From the NCBI RefSeq assembly GCF_932526225.1, contig NC_064035.1:11271296-11335295 (forward strand): a DNA stretch of 64,000 nt, given 5' to 3'. Origin of the DNA: Nematostella vectensis. Taxonomy: Eukaryota; Cnidaria; Anthozoa; Actiniaria; Edwardsiidae. Numbering within the stretch: the stretch's first letter is position 1; the number at the start of each line of letters is the position of its first letter. The translations under genes were made by a program, and so were the position numbers. Under the pieces are notes generated by a model, which was given only the letters and a program-made list of their open reading frames with translations, was not told where the DNA came from and did no database searches. This document shows positions 1 to 25,200 of the stretch, piece after piece.

Positions 1-3000
1 ATTTTGATGCACAGGAGTCGTTGATGTTGAGGATTCTGAGCCGGCGGTGTTTAGCAGTCAGCGCGTTGACTGTTGGAAGCCATGAGTAGCGCGCGTCCAG
101 TCGACGGAACACGTTGAGAACGTCACCTGGAAGAGAGCACAACGAACAGTCAATGAACGCCATTTTATACCCTCGCACCGGGCCCGTAGCCAGGATTTTG
201 AACGGAGGGGTTCGTTTACCCATTAAGCGGACCATTTTCTCTTAGGTAGATCGTCCCAGCTTGCAGTGGTCCTCAATTTTCCTCAATCAACCGTTGTATT
301 TTCAATTCAATTTCAATTTTCAATTTGTAAAATAGCAAATAAGTTCTTGATCGATATTCTTTTATTGGGCTTGAAATACGTGATTAGGTGAAAATAAATA
401 GTTGCAAAAAATTATTTTTACCAATTTACAATAAAAACGTGCAATATTCCTTCAATTTCACTTTATTTTATTGCGCAACTGGCGCAACCTACTTGTACAA
501 ATATATTAGTGCGCAGCGCATGTTCACAATTATGCCTAGCCTGCGTAGCAAGCGTTCCCGTGTGTTTTGAGCGAAAGGAAACCCTGAGAAACAGAGGAAA
601 CCGGCGAGAAGTTCGATATGCCATATGTCAAAATCTCGCTAATCGAACTTCTCGTCGGTTTCTGGGTTTCTTTGCGCTCAATACACACGGGAACGCTTGC
701 TACGCAGTACCGAGTCTAAAGCCCAGCGTGGAAGGCCTCTGGGCAGACTCTCGTGTCAATTACCGGACTGTGGAAGGTGGTTCCATAGTCTCAGGGCACT
801 GAACTCGAGTGAAGACTAACACCAAAATCGGTTGAAAGGGTCCTGCGACAATTCCGTTGTGTGTAAGCTTTCTATTTTAATAAAATAAAAATGAAAGCAA
901 CAAACCATTGCTATTCTCGACAGCAATCTGATCATATCCACAGAACCGCCCTGCGCATGCCCACTGCGACAAGAGTCCCGGTATCCAATTCCCGAGTTGG
1001 TGAACAGGAAAAGTCACAAAGTGTACGCGTCTTAGCCAGTGCTGCCGAAATGTCGACATTCTCACGAACTTGCTCGGGTCGCCGACGGGGGTACCGAAGC
1101 GCTTCCGTCTTACCGGCGCTCGGGTTGAGCCGACTGGGTTGGTGCGTGTACGATCGGCTATGTATTGCCGTCTGCAAACATCAAGAGAGAAGTCGTATTG
1201 AGGCATGTAGGATGAAAGGAATTGCCCCTGCTAAGCTGACAGATCTATAAAGCTCTATGTTGATGAAGACAACAAAACGTGACGTGGGTCCTCTTTGGCT
1301 AGTAACTATGTCTGGATTCCGCCGTCCATATGACAGAGTCCTTTGAAGCGTACCTGTAGGCTTTGATAGTATTTTTCCGGCCCGAAAACCCGAAAACACG
1401 GAGCTTGCATATTCATAGCGTCAGTCTAAAAATCCTAAGGTGCGCAGACTATCCATATACTAGGGCCCCCTTCACTTCCATAAAGTGAGATTGTTACAAT
1501 GATCTGTGCATACCCCTCCCCCCTGTTAGGGACAGGCTTGCGCGTGCTGTGTATGCCAACGTGTGTATGTCGCAGAAATTTTTAGGGCTTGCTGGATTCT
1601 GGCGCCTTAATTTCTAGACACACCATAAGTCTTTTTCTAATTGATTTCATGCATACAGTATCATATCACTATGGCTAAGAATAAAAAAAGTATTTGCTTT
1701 GGTACTTAAGAAGAACAATATGATGGCGGGAAAGCGCAATGTTTTTAATAACAGAGAATATTTCTACAGAAGATTTGCATTTCCCAAACTAAATATATCT
1801 AAAATATATCTTAAAGAGGAAGATACTGCTATCATAACGCTATTGTCAGAGCTGCTCAAATTTCTCTCCGACAATATAAAAGTTCCGGTAGCAGTTCGAG
1901 TGTGCATTTAGCGATTGTGATTCATTATTTTTATTGTTTTAGAAAAGCGTCCATTGATCGTCGATAGAACAATGCGCAAAACTATAACTATTTTGTCGCG
2001 GCGTATTTCGCCTGAGGGGGTGAGGGCTGCCCCGCCGGAAAAAGTGTTTCACCAGCAGGAAGAAAGTTAAATGCTCATCAGTAAACGCGATACTCCACAA
2101 TCGGAAATAGCGCGTAGAACCGCAATTAGTATACGTTCACGAATAAACACGACACCCTCACAATCGGAAATGCATTACACAACCGCAATTAGTGCGTACA
2201 CTCATAAGTAAACTTGATACTCTATAACCGAGCATACATACAGTACACAAGTACGAATTAAGTGAGTGCAGAGACCATGGAATTTGGAACAAGATGGACT
2301 CTGAACGTGAAAATGCCCGGGATATCGCTTTCATTCAAAGGTCGTAAAACTTGTTAAGCAGGTTTCGCGATGCGATTGTGACTGGGGTAGAAGGAACTCC
2401 CTACGTTTTTGACGGTGATATGGTTAGCAAAGAAACCTCTATACTTTGTAGAAGGGAATAGAATGCCAATCGATGAGGGTACTTGATTAGATCGCCGACG
2501 ATTACATCTCGATTTCAAGCACTCCTGAGTGACCCAGACTCTTGAACGCTTTTAGCTATATAACCAGTCTTTTCAAAAACTGATATTCTATTTGTATTTT
2601 AGCATTTTAAACAAAGATGAGTTGTGTTGAAACCTCCCAAAGTTTGAATACAAGTTTTGTTCCAAAAATAAAAAAAACACATTATGAACGTGACCCGTGA
2701 AAATAGCGGATGCTTTCTTTCAGAATAATGCTGTCAAGTTGAAGTCGTCTCTGCCAAAAGTCCTTTTAAACTTTCGAGTACAATGACAGAATCACATATC
2801 TGTCAGAAAAAAAAAACCGGCTCTTTCAAAAAAACCTTGTGATCACGGGATGTGAGCACATCAAACGTCCTGTTCGATGTTCTTCTGTCACATCGCGTTT
2901 TGTCTTCCCTAGCATTTACATACAAAAAAAAATATTTTTTCAAAGAATCAGATTTTTAGAAGTCGGGTCGACACAAAAATGAGCGTACATAAAATCGACA

Positions 3001-3724
3001 CCAAAGACAAAAGAATGTACCAGATTGTAATCCTTTTAGCGGATTAATGTCCCCCGGTCTACATTCTTCGCACTTTAAAACTCACTTTGCACAGCGGTAT
3101 ACCTGCACCTTAGCTGACACGTCCTGTGGTTTTCGCAAGAAAAATAAGTTACTCCAATTTCAGCTTGCAGGCCTCAAAATGTGCTCTAGTTTTTTATTTA
3201 GTTCCAAGGTACACATTGGAGAAAAAAATTGCATTGATACCGTGGGTAACAGAGATGTGTACAGAGAGATAGAGGGTTTGTTTTTCGTATATGCAGGCAC
3301 AACCCAAAATTCGTACTTACGATCTTGCGATGCTGTATCGATACACAGTCTTGATAAATATGTCTGTCAACTTTTGTTCAGGGCTTGCCCCGGAGAAGGC
3401 ATTTTTCACATCTTTAAAGAGAAAAACATAGTGCGCATTGTCCGGGGACAACTCGAAGAGGTCAACGAAGAGCTGTTGGGGGCTTGCGAACAAGCTCTCT
3501 AAAAAGTACGAATCGTTGGAGAAGACGACCATGATGACGGGGGAGCCCTCGTCCCCGTTGATCATTCCCTTGTCATAGGAAAGCGTCCCTGAATGGGTTT
3601 GCAGCGTGAACGGGGGTGCCTTGTCTCCCGGCGCCAACGAGGGGATTGCAGCTGCATGAGAAGAAATCCCTTTCGTCAGCAAAATCAGGAGGAAAAGCAG
3701 GAACTTTCTCATCGCGTTGCGCAT
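1..3724 (-). CDS. Secreted protein of unknown function, 5' part (gene runs off the left edge)
   Basis: Three exons are visible on the minus strand: 3724-3321, about 1072-906, and 126 to beyond position 1. The ATG at 3724 opens a hydrophobic signal peptide (core KFLLFLLILLTKG) followed by a stretch resembling the start of a thioredoxin/AhpC-like fold (APGDKAPPFTL, then SPVIMVVFSNDSYFLESLF). The exon 1 donor is gtaagt in phase 2. The second exon contains HFVTFPVHQLGNWIPGLL and CGYDQIAVENS, ending in phase 1 at gtttgt. The third starts after ctcttccag and continues DVLNVFRRLDARYSWLP in matching phase. The exact 5' edge of exon 2 (1072 or 1062) is uncertain; both keep frame. I recall similar uncharacterised proteins in anthozoans with the order thioredoxin-like region, GNWIP motif, RLDARY motif, but cannot name the family. 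Intron 1 is about 2.2 kb and contains no recognised gene. Confidence 0.6.
178..241 (+). repeat. Dispersed repeat copy A (second copy at 48551)
   Basis: About 64 bp beginning with gggcccgtagccaggatttt and ending in taagcggaccattttct is nearly identical to 48551-48611. Two copies 48 kb apart in non-coding DNA indicate a dispersed transposon-derived fragment. Confidence 0.6.
541..707. mobile_element. Fold-back MITE, ~167 bp
   Basis: The left arm ctgcgtagcaagcgttcccg is matched by the right arm cgggaacgcttgctacgcag as a near-perfect inverted repeat. The pairing continues inward through gaaaccggcgagaagttcga and its complement, so almost the whole element folds on itself. There is no coding capacity. 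It lies in the large region between exons 2 and 3 of the left-edge gene. The target-site duplication was not resolved. Confidence 0.75.
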
Positions 3725-4870
3725 TCAGTGGCTGCAGCTTCAATTGATGGCCTGATAACGGATCACGGAAAAAAGGATCCTGACTGTAAAACGATATTTG
3801 GCCGTCGCTGACTGACGAGGAGTCATTAATGCAATTGCCAATTGTTTGTTCACGCGTATTGTGTTAACCCCAAGGGGCAAAGTTTAAAAACCACTCACCG
3901 GACAGTCCCATCTCTACTCCACACCCTTCTCCTTACAAGAATCCATACATTTAGAAGCTCGCTATAGCTTGATCAAGCAAATTGTAGTTTTTCTCGACCC
4001 GAGATGTTTTTATAAGTGAAATGATTGTTTTATGTTAGGTTGATCTGTTTTGAAATGTCACCTGTCAAAAGGTAACCTTGATAAAATTTCCAGAATACAA
4101 TAGACAATAGGATCAAGTGTCGAGCGACAATAAAATGTTTTATGATAAGAGATTATGTTTAGTGTAAACAGTTGTATCTGATTGGTTTCTGGAGGCCCGA
4201 TGTGTGTTAAGAAGTCGCCTTGGAGTCTCGGTATAGTGCCTTTATTTAGCTCTGCAATTGGAAGTTAGGAAGACATGCCATTTACATGTAAGACATTATT
4301 AACAGCAAACACAAAACGTTTAAAAGGTAACGCGAGGGAACAATATTTGAATAAAATATGACTGAACAAAATGAAAAGTACGTGCTAGAACAAAGAACAT
4401 ATCCACTAATTAAAACCCTATTAATATAAATCACCGCGAAAGCAGATTACATGGGAACTAGATGTGGAAGCAGACTCGCGTGCAGTCCACGCGCCGCGCT
4501 TGTAACACGCATGACTTTATAATACGAAAACATACGAGGCGGTACCCTTATCACGTAGAACAAAAATTCCGTTGTAAATATCACAAGGCACGTGAAAAAA
4601 AAAACAAAAACAACAAAAAAAAAAAAAAACAAGGAACACAAGCCAAAGACCAAAACGATTAGAACATGCCCCTCACAAAATCAGGATTTATTCACGAGCC
4701 ATTATTCTCTAGCAAAAAGGGTGGATGTACATAATTGCATACGGGACACAAGATTAAAGGAGTTAGAAACTTAAAAAGACAAAAGATAAAATAAATACGA
4801 AAAGGTGAAAAAAAAAAACAGAGATAGCAGGTCGACTCTACCACAGTTTTTCCTTTCTTTGCACGGGGGG
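3725..4870. other. Intergenic, AT-rich, no gene seen
   Basis: No open frame with splice or codon support. The region upstream of the signal-peptide ATG at 3724 is probably the promoter of the left-edge gene, but no clear TATA element could be assigned. An A-rich low-complexity tract lies at about 4593-4650. Confidence 0.5.
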
Positions 4871-4879
4871 AGATCAAAG

Positions 4880-5575
4880 CTGGAGACCCCAGCGTGTTGT
4901 CTAGAAAAAGAGTAACAAGGGTATGATGTACTTGTACTACCCGTGTATTCACAGTTTTTTTAAGTTGAGTAAGCTGAGACCCCAGAGTGTTTCCTAGAAA
5001 AAGAGTAACAAAGGTATGATGTCCTTGTACTACCCGTGTATGTTTTTTTTTTCGTTCTTTGCACGAAGGGAGATAAGCTGAGTTCCCAGCGTGTTGTCTA
5101 GAAAAAGAGTAACAAGGGTACGATGTACTTGTACTACCCGTGTATTCACAGTTTTTTTAAGTTGAGTAAGCTGAGTTCCCAGCGTGTTGTCTAGAAAAAG
5201 AGTAACAAGGGTATGATGTACTTGTACTACCCGTGTATTCACAATTTTTTTAAGTTCTTTGCACGAAGGGAGATAAGCTGAGACCCCAGAGTGTTTCCTA
5301 GAAAAAGAGTAACAAGGGTACGATGTACAGTAAAACCCCGCTAACTAGAACTCGGCTAACTCGAATTCCCCGCTGACTCGAACTAAGTTCGATTCCCCTT
5401 GAACATAATTTTGAGTCATTTTTACTCTGTTAACTCGAATTCCCCGCTAACTCGAACTAAGTTCGATTCCCCTTGAACATAATTTTGAGTCATTTTTACT
5501 CTGCTAACTCGAACTGATTTTTGCTTCCCTTCAGAGTTCGGGGTTCTACTGTACTTTTGCTACCCGTGTATTCAT
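4880..5575. repeat. Minisatellite, ~95-bp units, five copies, last one interrupted
   Basis: The sequence gctgag-ccccag-gtgt, ctagaaaaagagtaacaagg, gatgtacttgtactacccgt recurs from about 4880, 4974, 5078, 5170 and 5277, with 92-107 bp spacing. The fifth copy is split by a TIR element at 5328-5551 and resumes with cttttgctacccgtgtattca. Confidence 0.8.
5328..5551. mobile_element. pogo/Tigger-like non-autonomous element with TA target site
   Basis: A 224-bp element is bounded by cagtaaaaccccg and cggggttctactg, which are inverted repeats with one mismatch, and is flanked on both sides by TA. Internally it carries two tandem copies of ctcgaactaagttcgattcc and its surroundings. CAGT-type TIRs with TA duplication fit the Tc1/mariner-pogo superfamily. 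There is no transposase. Confidence 0.7.
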
Positions 5576-5637
5576 AGAACTCTCTTCCACACAGGAGCAT
5601 GGAAACTAATAGGAAAAAAAATTAAAAATGATGATGA

Positions 5638-5639
5638 TG

Positions 5640-5734
<95 letters not shown>
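5638..5734. repeat. (TAA)n microsatellite
   Basis: About 30 uninterrupted TAA trinucleotides, preceded by a short gat run. The poly-Leu and poly-Ile open frames across it are artefacts. Confidence 0.95.
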
Positions 5735-5735
<1 letters not shown>

Positions 5736-7244
5736 TCAGAACCTTCGCTTTCATGAAACAAATAATAAATAAATAAAAAAGGTAATGGAGGAATCGGAGT
5801 AATGGTATTGATGTCAGAACCCTCGCTTGCCCCTTCACCTTTCTGATAGTCCATCCATTACACGCACGCGACACACAGGCGACACTTGCACGTGAGACCA
5901 CGGAACAAGGTTGTACCTGTGACCCTCTCGTCAGTGAGCGAGTTATTTCAAGACCACGGCTTTGACCTTCCATCGCATCTGCAAATACATTTTGTTCTTT
6001 ATTATGAAAAAATTGACGAAATGATTCTTGTAATTCACAATATAACTCAAATATCCTGGAGATGGAGTGCATATATATATTTTTTTTCCCTCATCCCCCC
6101 CGTCAGATTTTAAACCTCCTTGAATTTACGGAAAGGGAAATTTATTAAAAGGAACCGGAAATTAAATCTCCTACTTTACATCATGTTCGCTAAACAGTTT
6201 AATCGTTCTTTGGCGTCCGTGCCAAATGCCAGAGATGCAACAGCTTCCGTGTCGGAGGCCGCACAGGATAAACAAGAAAACAATCTGCGAAACTGCACGA
6301 TTCGCTTTACTAAATTTAACCCACATTTTTTTTTTACGAAAGAAACATTATAAGGTTAAAAAGGTTGAGCGGTGTAGAACCAAAGACGAACTAATGAATG
6401 ATTGCTAGCAGTGCCTAAGGCTTGGTCCGCAAAGTTTGTAAGAATACATCCATTTTTAAACACTATATCTTAGTCAGGTTTCTAGGTGATTTATTCAAGA
6501 AAGTTCTGTACCGCCCCCAAGGGGGAATTGGAAATTTCGGGTGGGGGTCGGGGGATCTTTTTCCTGGGAATAAAAAAAACTTTTTACAAATTGGTATTGG
6601 AAAAGTTAGCCCGAAAGATGGAGGATTTCTCTGAAGAAAAATGTAGAGAAAAAAATGGTAAAAAGGTAAGAAAACTGACGCCGCTTTGTAACTACAGTTG
6701 TCAACCGAAAGTGCTTTGACTATGCCCCCAACGAGCGAGTCTCTAATAATGGCATTCGACAAGATTCCCTATATTGAGCGCGGCGAGTTTTAAATATAAT
6801 GGCACTCCACAATACTTTTTATATGGACTGCGGCGAGTCTCAAATAATGGCACTCGACAGGATTTTCTGTGTGGAGTCGGTGCGCAATGGTCTGTTTTCA
6901 TACCATTCAACGCATCTAAACTTTTACAGTGTTCCCAACTTTAAAGTCACCGTCTGCCGATGGCGTGGGCTCCCATCAACTTTCCGTCTATCACTAAAAT
7001 GTCTTCACAAGCAGCATGCTTAGTAGGGTTATAAAAATATGAAGTTATTGGATAAAGGTGTCAAACACGACGAGTTGTCATGGTAATTATAGCCTTCGCA
7101 ATTATTTCAATTTATGGAAAGAAATCCATAGACTGCTCTCCTGTTACCAGGGTAATCAATGGCTCAGATGGTGTAGTGATCCCCGCACACATTATATACA
7201 CAGCTGCCACGTTCCCATATTTACGGACTCAGGATGAGACGGAG
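5735..7244. other. Intergenic, no gene seen
   Basis: No supported gene. At about 6720-6890 there are three diverged copies of a ~62-bp unit containing gcggcgagt-t-aaataatggca. The rest is unassigned AT-rich sequence. Confidence 0.5.
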
Positions 7245-7906
7245 TCAAATGTACGCCACGTAACCATCTTCCGCTTTCATTTCCTGGTCGTTTTTCTCAT
7301 TGATATAGTCATTTATAAATGATAAACAAATGAAAACAGATCGGTAAAGACTCAGGCAGATTATCATGTCGAATCCCCAGACCTGACCAAGCACAATGTC
7401 ACCAAGAGAAACCCAGCAAGAGAGTGGTCCAAATGATGAAAATATCAGAATGGGCACCGACCATGCAACTCCATTAAACACGACACAGAGTGCGTGTGAT
7501 AAAATAAACGGAACTTGCACAGGTACTATGAATTTATCCCTCTTCTGTAGACAATAAAACACAAGATAAGCGTTAAGAAGTATTGCCATTAGTTCCATAG
7601 AGCGCTTCTCATTCAAGCACTTTAGTCTCGCCGCTCTTTTACATTTATCGTCTTCGTCACCATCATCGCCGTTTATGAAGTGAGAGCCAAGTATTACGGC
7701 CAGAGCATCCGCGGCCCAGAGGATGGTAATAATGGCTTTTTTGGTCTTGTAAAACTCCGGTCGCAAGCAGACTATGCTTAGGAGGAAAGTATTTGTCAAA
7801 ACAAGAGTAATAGGCGCACAAGGAAACTCCATATGTGTAATGTTCACTTCAGGTTTGAAGGCTTGCACTGGCATACTGCTTTGTCCGTCTGAGTCAAGAC
7901 TCACCA
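7245..7906 (-). CDS. Polytopic membrane protein, possibly truncated 7TM receptor
   Basis: An open frame of about 220 codons. No ATG opens the frame: the 5' edge is a good splice acceptor (cattcacaattcag) at 7907, and the first internal ATG is at 7874 (MPVQAFKPEV). Hydrophobic segments lie near residues 34-50, 58-78, 104-120, 129-153 and 166-190. The arrangement is a third helix after a Cys, a loop, a fourth helix with W-x-x-P, then G-P-L-S-CWVSLG. This resembles helices 1-5 of cAMP-receptor/secretin-like GPCRs. The frame ends about 30 residues after the fifth helix, so helices 6-7 are missing or lie in another exon. A weak donor (gttacg) precedes the stop. The family assignment is a guess; the membrane character is solid. 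Confidence 0.45.
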
Positions 7907-8707
7907 CTGAATTGTGAATGGAAACTTAAATTTTGTGGCTCTAAACAAGCACAACATTGCTTTATTAACATTTGTGTATTCATAAGAATAGAATAGAATT
8001 GTAATTAAGGAAAATTCTTGCAGTGGAACAGTTCGTTGTCTAGGTAATCGTTTTTGATGACTTTAGGCGAAGAGAGCAGGTATTTTTTTATTTACTATTT
8101 TATAAAAATAAAGCCTAAAAGTTCCACGATTAATCTGTGAGATTTCTATCAAATATTATTTTTCCAAAGTTGAAATCAAATTTGCTTTGCTTTCATTGTG
8201 AATTGAGAGTTCTCATTTAATTCCACCTTTAAAAGAAAAAATAACAACAACAACAACTGGGCCCTTGTGTTAAAGAGAAAAAATGAAACAGCTGTCCTTG
8301 CTTTGTTTTTTTGTATTATTTATAGCATATACTAAATAATTAGTATTATTAAAGTATTTAGATCCAATAAAGTAAGAAACAATTTTTAAAATTAGATTGC
8401 GATCAAAAAACAAAAAGATTCGAACAGGATGTACCATAAACTTATTTATTATATCTTACTTTATTTTTACACATCACGGTAAGAAAACATTCTCTTTTTC
8501 GCTTCTAGACCTTGCTATTATAGCAATTACATCTGACGTGGAGAAACCACAATATAAAGCTAGTGGATTTAACGAGTCTTCCCGCTTGATTGTAGCTCGT
8601 TTACCTACCTAGAATAGGCTATTCACTGCATACCGAGTCTTACTTTACAGTTACAGCTAACAGGCGACGTTTTTCATCGCCAACAGGAGCTTGTACTTCG
8701 GAGTCAT
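7907..8707. other. AT-rich spacer between the receptor-like ORF and the MUT 3' end
   Basis: No gene seen. It holds the MUT 3' UTR on the minus strand and possibly upstream exon(s) of the 7245-7906 ORF, none of which could be placed. Confidence 0.5.
8444..8449 (-). terminator. Candidate MUT polyadenylation signal
   Basis: AATAAA on the minus strand (tttatt on plus), about 260 bp downstream of the MUT stop codon. Hexamers are common in this AT-rich DNA, so this is suggestive only. Confidence 0.35.
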
Positions 8708-21742
<13,035 letters not shown>

Positions 21743-22274
21743 CTTGACGATTTCCGAGCAGTAATGCGAAAGGAACAAGATGGTGTCAATAACTTCTAAC
21801 TCAGCTCAGCGCTGACCTCAAAATGCGCCCGCAATCCCAGCGAACAGAGCAAGCCGGCACAGACAACCCAAGCTATTACAATCAGTATGTGGATTGTTAT
21901 AAGAAAACTACCTTACAATGTCTTCAATTTAAAAATACGTACCGCGAATATCCAGGTACTGCGCACGGGTTCATTATATCGGGTGCTAATTGTAGCAATA
22001 AAATGGCATAAACTAGACAGCCATAAAGGTTATTTTGGTCTTTTGTTTATAAATCTAGTTTATTTACACGTAAAAGACAATCTCGAAATTGGGTTTGCGA
22101 GAGCGTGCCACCCGCGCGCGTTTCTTACGTCATCACCCACGTTACGTTTGTTACGTTATTAACCATCATCCGCTGAGAATCCTGGTGTCATTTTCACGCA
22201 CTGTTGCTCTTGAAAGAAGGGATGCCGATACGAAAAAATGAGACATAAGAAAGTCATTTAATGTCGACTTTGAT
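21743..22274. promoter_or_regulatory. Divergent promoter region between MUT and the coiled-coil gene
   Basis: Only 532 bp separate the MUT start codon (minus) and the start codon of the coiled-coil gene (plus). The region must hold both 5' UTRs and promoters. It is locally GC-richer (cgcgcgcg and neighbouring acg-rich sequence at about 22100-22140) and shows no clear TATA box, consistent with a CpG-type bidirectional promoter. Confidence 0.55.
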
Positions 22275-25200
22275 ATGTCGAGTTTTCAAAAGAACGCTAG
22301 GTATCCCTATGCTGCAAATCTCCCAAATTCGACCCAAAAACTCAGGTCTACAGACGTGCCACGAAAATCTCGACAAAGTGCGAAGTCGAAAATCGGTCAA
22401 AATGAATCTAGAAGAAAAACAAACACTAGCACAACAAGCAATACGATCATTAACAACAAAACTGGTTCTTGCAATAAAGCTAGTTCCAACAAAGAGGAGA
22501 AATTAAGACATAAAAAGAATTCAGCTCGTAATTCCGGTTTGTTGTCCTTTCAAGTCCAACAAGATAGTCACAATGGTGGAGAAGTAAACCAAGCGAGAGG
22601 GGTCGAAGAGCAACTTAAAGTTTCGAGTGGAGGGGTGGATATGGCCACACCCGTTAGTTCTGAATTACCCCAGTCCCCATTGCTTGCCAGTATGGAAAAA
22701 GTGGTGAGTTGGAATGCAAAATAATTCAAGTGCGATTTTTGAATTTCTTCTTAGCTATGTATCCACAGACCTCAGGCAGAATGCGGCCTAAAATGGATTT
22801 TTCTGAAGCTGAAATATTGTTTCTACCACCTGTGAGATGGTCTGGGCAAAACGGTTTTTACCCGGATATGTGATGCAACTCAACTATTTTTCAAAGAAGG
22901 AAATGATCTCGTCAGTAAGCGAGGGACTTTTATCGAGCGATACCTTTAACTCAATTTCACGGGTTCATTGGGTAGCTAGCCCCCCACCCTCACCCCCCAC
23001 TCCCCCCCAATTCGATTAACTCCTTTTCACGATCATTTACTAGTTTGTCCACTTCCCCCATTGAAATAAAGTCTAGATCCGTACAATGCCAATCTAACGC
23101 TAAGCAGATTACAATCGCGTGTTATCTATGATTACATACCAGATACTAACGCACTGTCATGCCATTGTCTTTACTCGGTTATCCCATAGCTTCCCTTGAG
23201 TCCTGCATTACCTTACAAGAATACCCCACAGAATGACCGCTCTTCGAAACCAAAGATGCCAAGGGACGAGCTGTAAGTACGAGATTGGGTCGTCATCTGG
23301 CCTTTGTATATTTTATTGACCCTTGAAACATAATTTAATAATCTGTGGTTTTACCTTTCGGACATTCTTCTCCCTGCTTATATGGCTGCCTGAAACACTG
23401 CCCGCACCCCCTCCCTTCTTGCTTATGGTTTTCTAAAAACAGAGTTTTTCTAAGGAAAGCGGCCTCTAAGGGGCCTATCACCACAGGTGGCCCGGCCTGG
23501 GTTTCTCAGTTCAAGGATGGGCCATTCTTACTTATGTGGATTTTAAAGCGCGAAAAGCATAACATGGTTGATACTGTATAAGCGCTAAATAAATTATAAT
23601 TTTTATTTCCCCAAGAGGCCCTTCTCCCCGACTATGGCTACTAACAAGACAGGCTTCCCTCTGCTTATGGCTCCAAGCACCTTACTTGCATATACTACTT
23701 CTGTCTAGTGGGTTAGATTTTTTTTTATTTTAGTGAAAAGAGGAAGAATGAAAGCGTTCCAAAATCAGAAGGAAACGAAGAGGTATATAAATACAGTGAG
23801 ACATCGATATAACGAAATGGCAAGGGGACGGAAAATGTTTATCTTTATGCCGAGAATTATACGTTTTTATACATTTTACAATCGTTATCGGGTATAGTTA
23901 TATCGAGGTACCATTGTATCATGTCTTTTCAATAAATTTGAAAGCAGTGACATGTCGGTCCCTGGAGCTATGCCAAGTATAACTATTAGTCGCCTAACTT
24001 CTTTTGGATTATATGGCTTTATTGAATTGCCTGTATATGTTAGGCACTGGGTTTAACCAAAATGCTCTGAATATCGACAAACTTATTTACTTTAATGCAT
24101 ACCTGTCAACCTCCAAAAATCGCAAGGATTGAGAATTCTATCTTTGGGGTGGGGTATATTCTTTCTTGGGGGTAGGGGTTGGTTTAATCTTGCAGGCGTT
24201 TGCCGTATCGAAAGCTCTCACGAACAAATCCAATTATTGTTTCAAATATTTTAATAGAAACTAGGCAAAATGACGATTTTCTATAGAACAATTTTTCGGA
24301 ACCGATAAAAGTCGCTAAAAATTTTCTTGATGTATGCTCGATGAAGGTTATTTTAGTCTATGAATAAAAGGAAACATGGAAAATAATTCCTGTTACAAAC
24401 AGACTGAATTTGTTGATCGCATTGCCAAATATTGTGATGGAAAACAGCAAGTAAGCTTAAAGCCGACAAAAATAAAGGTACACTTTCTTTTTGAAGCAGT
24501 AGTATGAGTAATTCATGTATCATACAAGATAAGAAATGTTAGTAAAATGATATGAAAACCTGCGCTACTAGTACTTTTTCTACTTCCTCTGTTAAAAAAG
24601 AACCCTTTCCTTTTTTTCTGTTTAAAGGATGGCAATCAATCCAATGGAAATGCTGGAAGACGCGTGACGGGGGAGGAGTATGACACTTTGGATGAGGTCG
24701 AGAACATCGAGACCGACCCGGAGGAGTTCCTAGAAGCACCTAATGGCTATAACCACAAAGAGAAGGGAAGGATTAAAGAAAGATGTAATGGCTATAAAGG
24801 GCGGGTCAAAAAGGGGACTGACAAGACTAAAATTGAGAATCATGGAAATGTAGATACCATAGGCGTTGACTTGGCTAAGGGCCCTATTGTCACCGATGTG
24901 TCTGTTCCATGTGATATGCCAAAACCCAGGGAAGAGGGGACGCTCGAGCACGCCTCAGCCTTTCTAGGCCAAATTCAAAAGCACAGCCATTTAAAAGAAA
25001 GGGACGCTGAAAACCAGACTTGTAAACATTTACCGATCACTGGATTTTTAGATGTGTCGAATCAGCAGTATAATCTTGTGGAGACTGTAGATATTGACAA
25101 AGCTCCGGCACTTGAAGGTGTGGAGGATGAGGAAAAAGAGGAGAGGGATGGGAATTGTTGTTGGATGTGCAAGGAGGATAAAAAGGTAGCGGAAGCTATT

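Noticed and set aside
891-1250. Plus-strand 119-codon ORF
   Set aside because: Antisense to the minus-strand exon with the GNWIP motif, which has phase-matched splice partners.
5572-6072. Poly-Leu / poly-Ile open frames on the minus strand
   Set aside because: Produced entirely by the TAA microsatellite.
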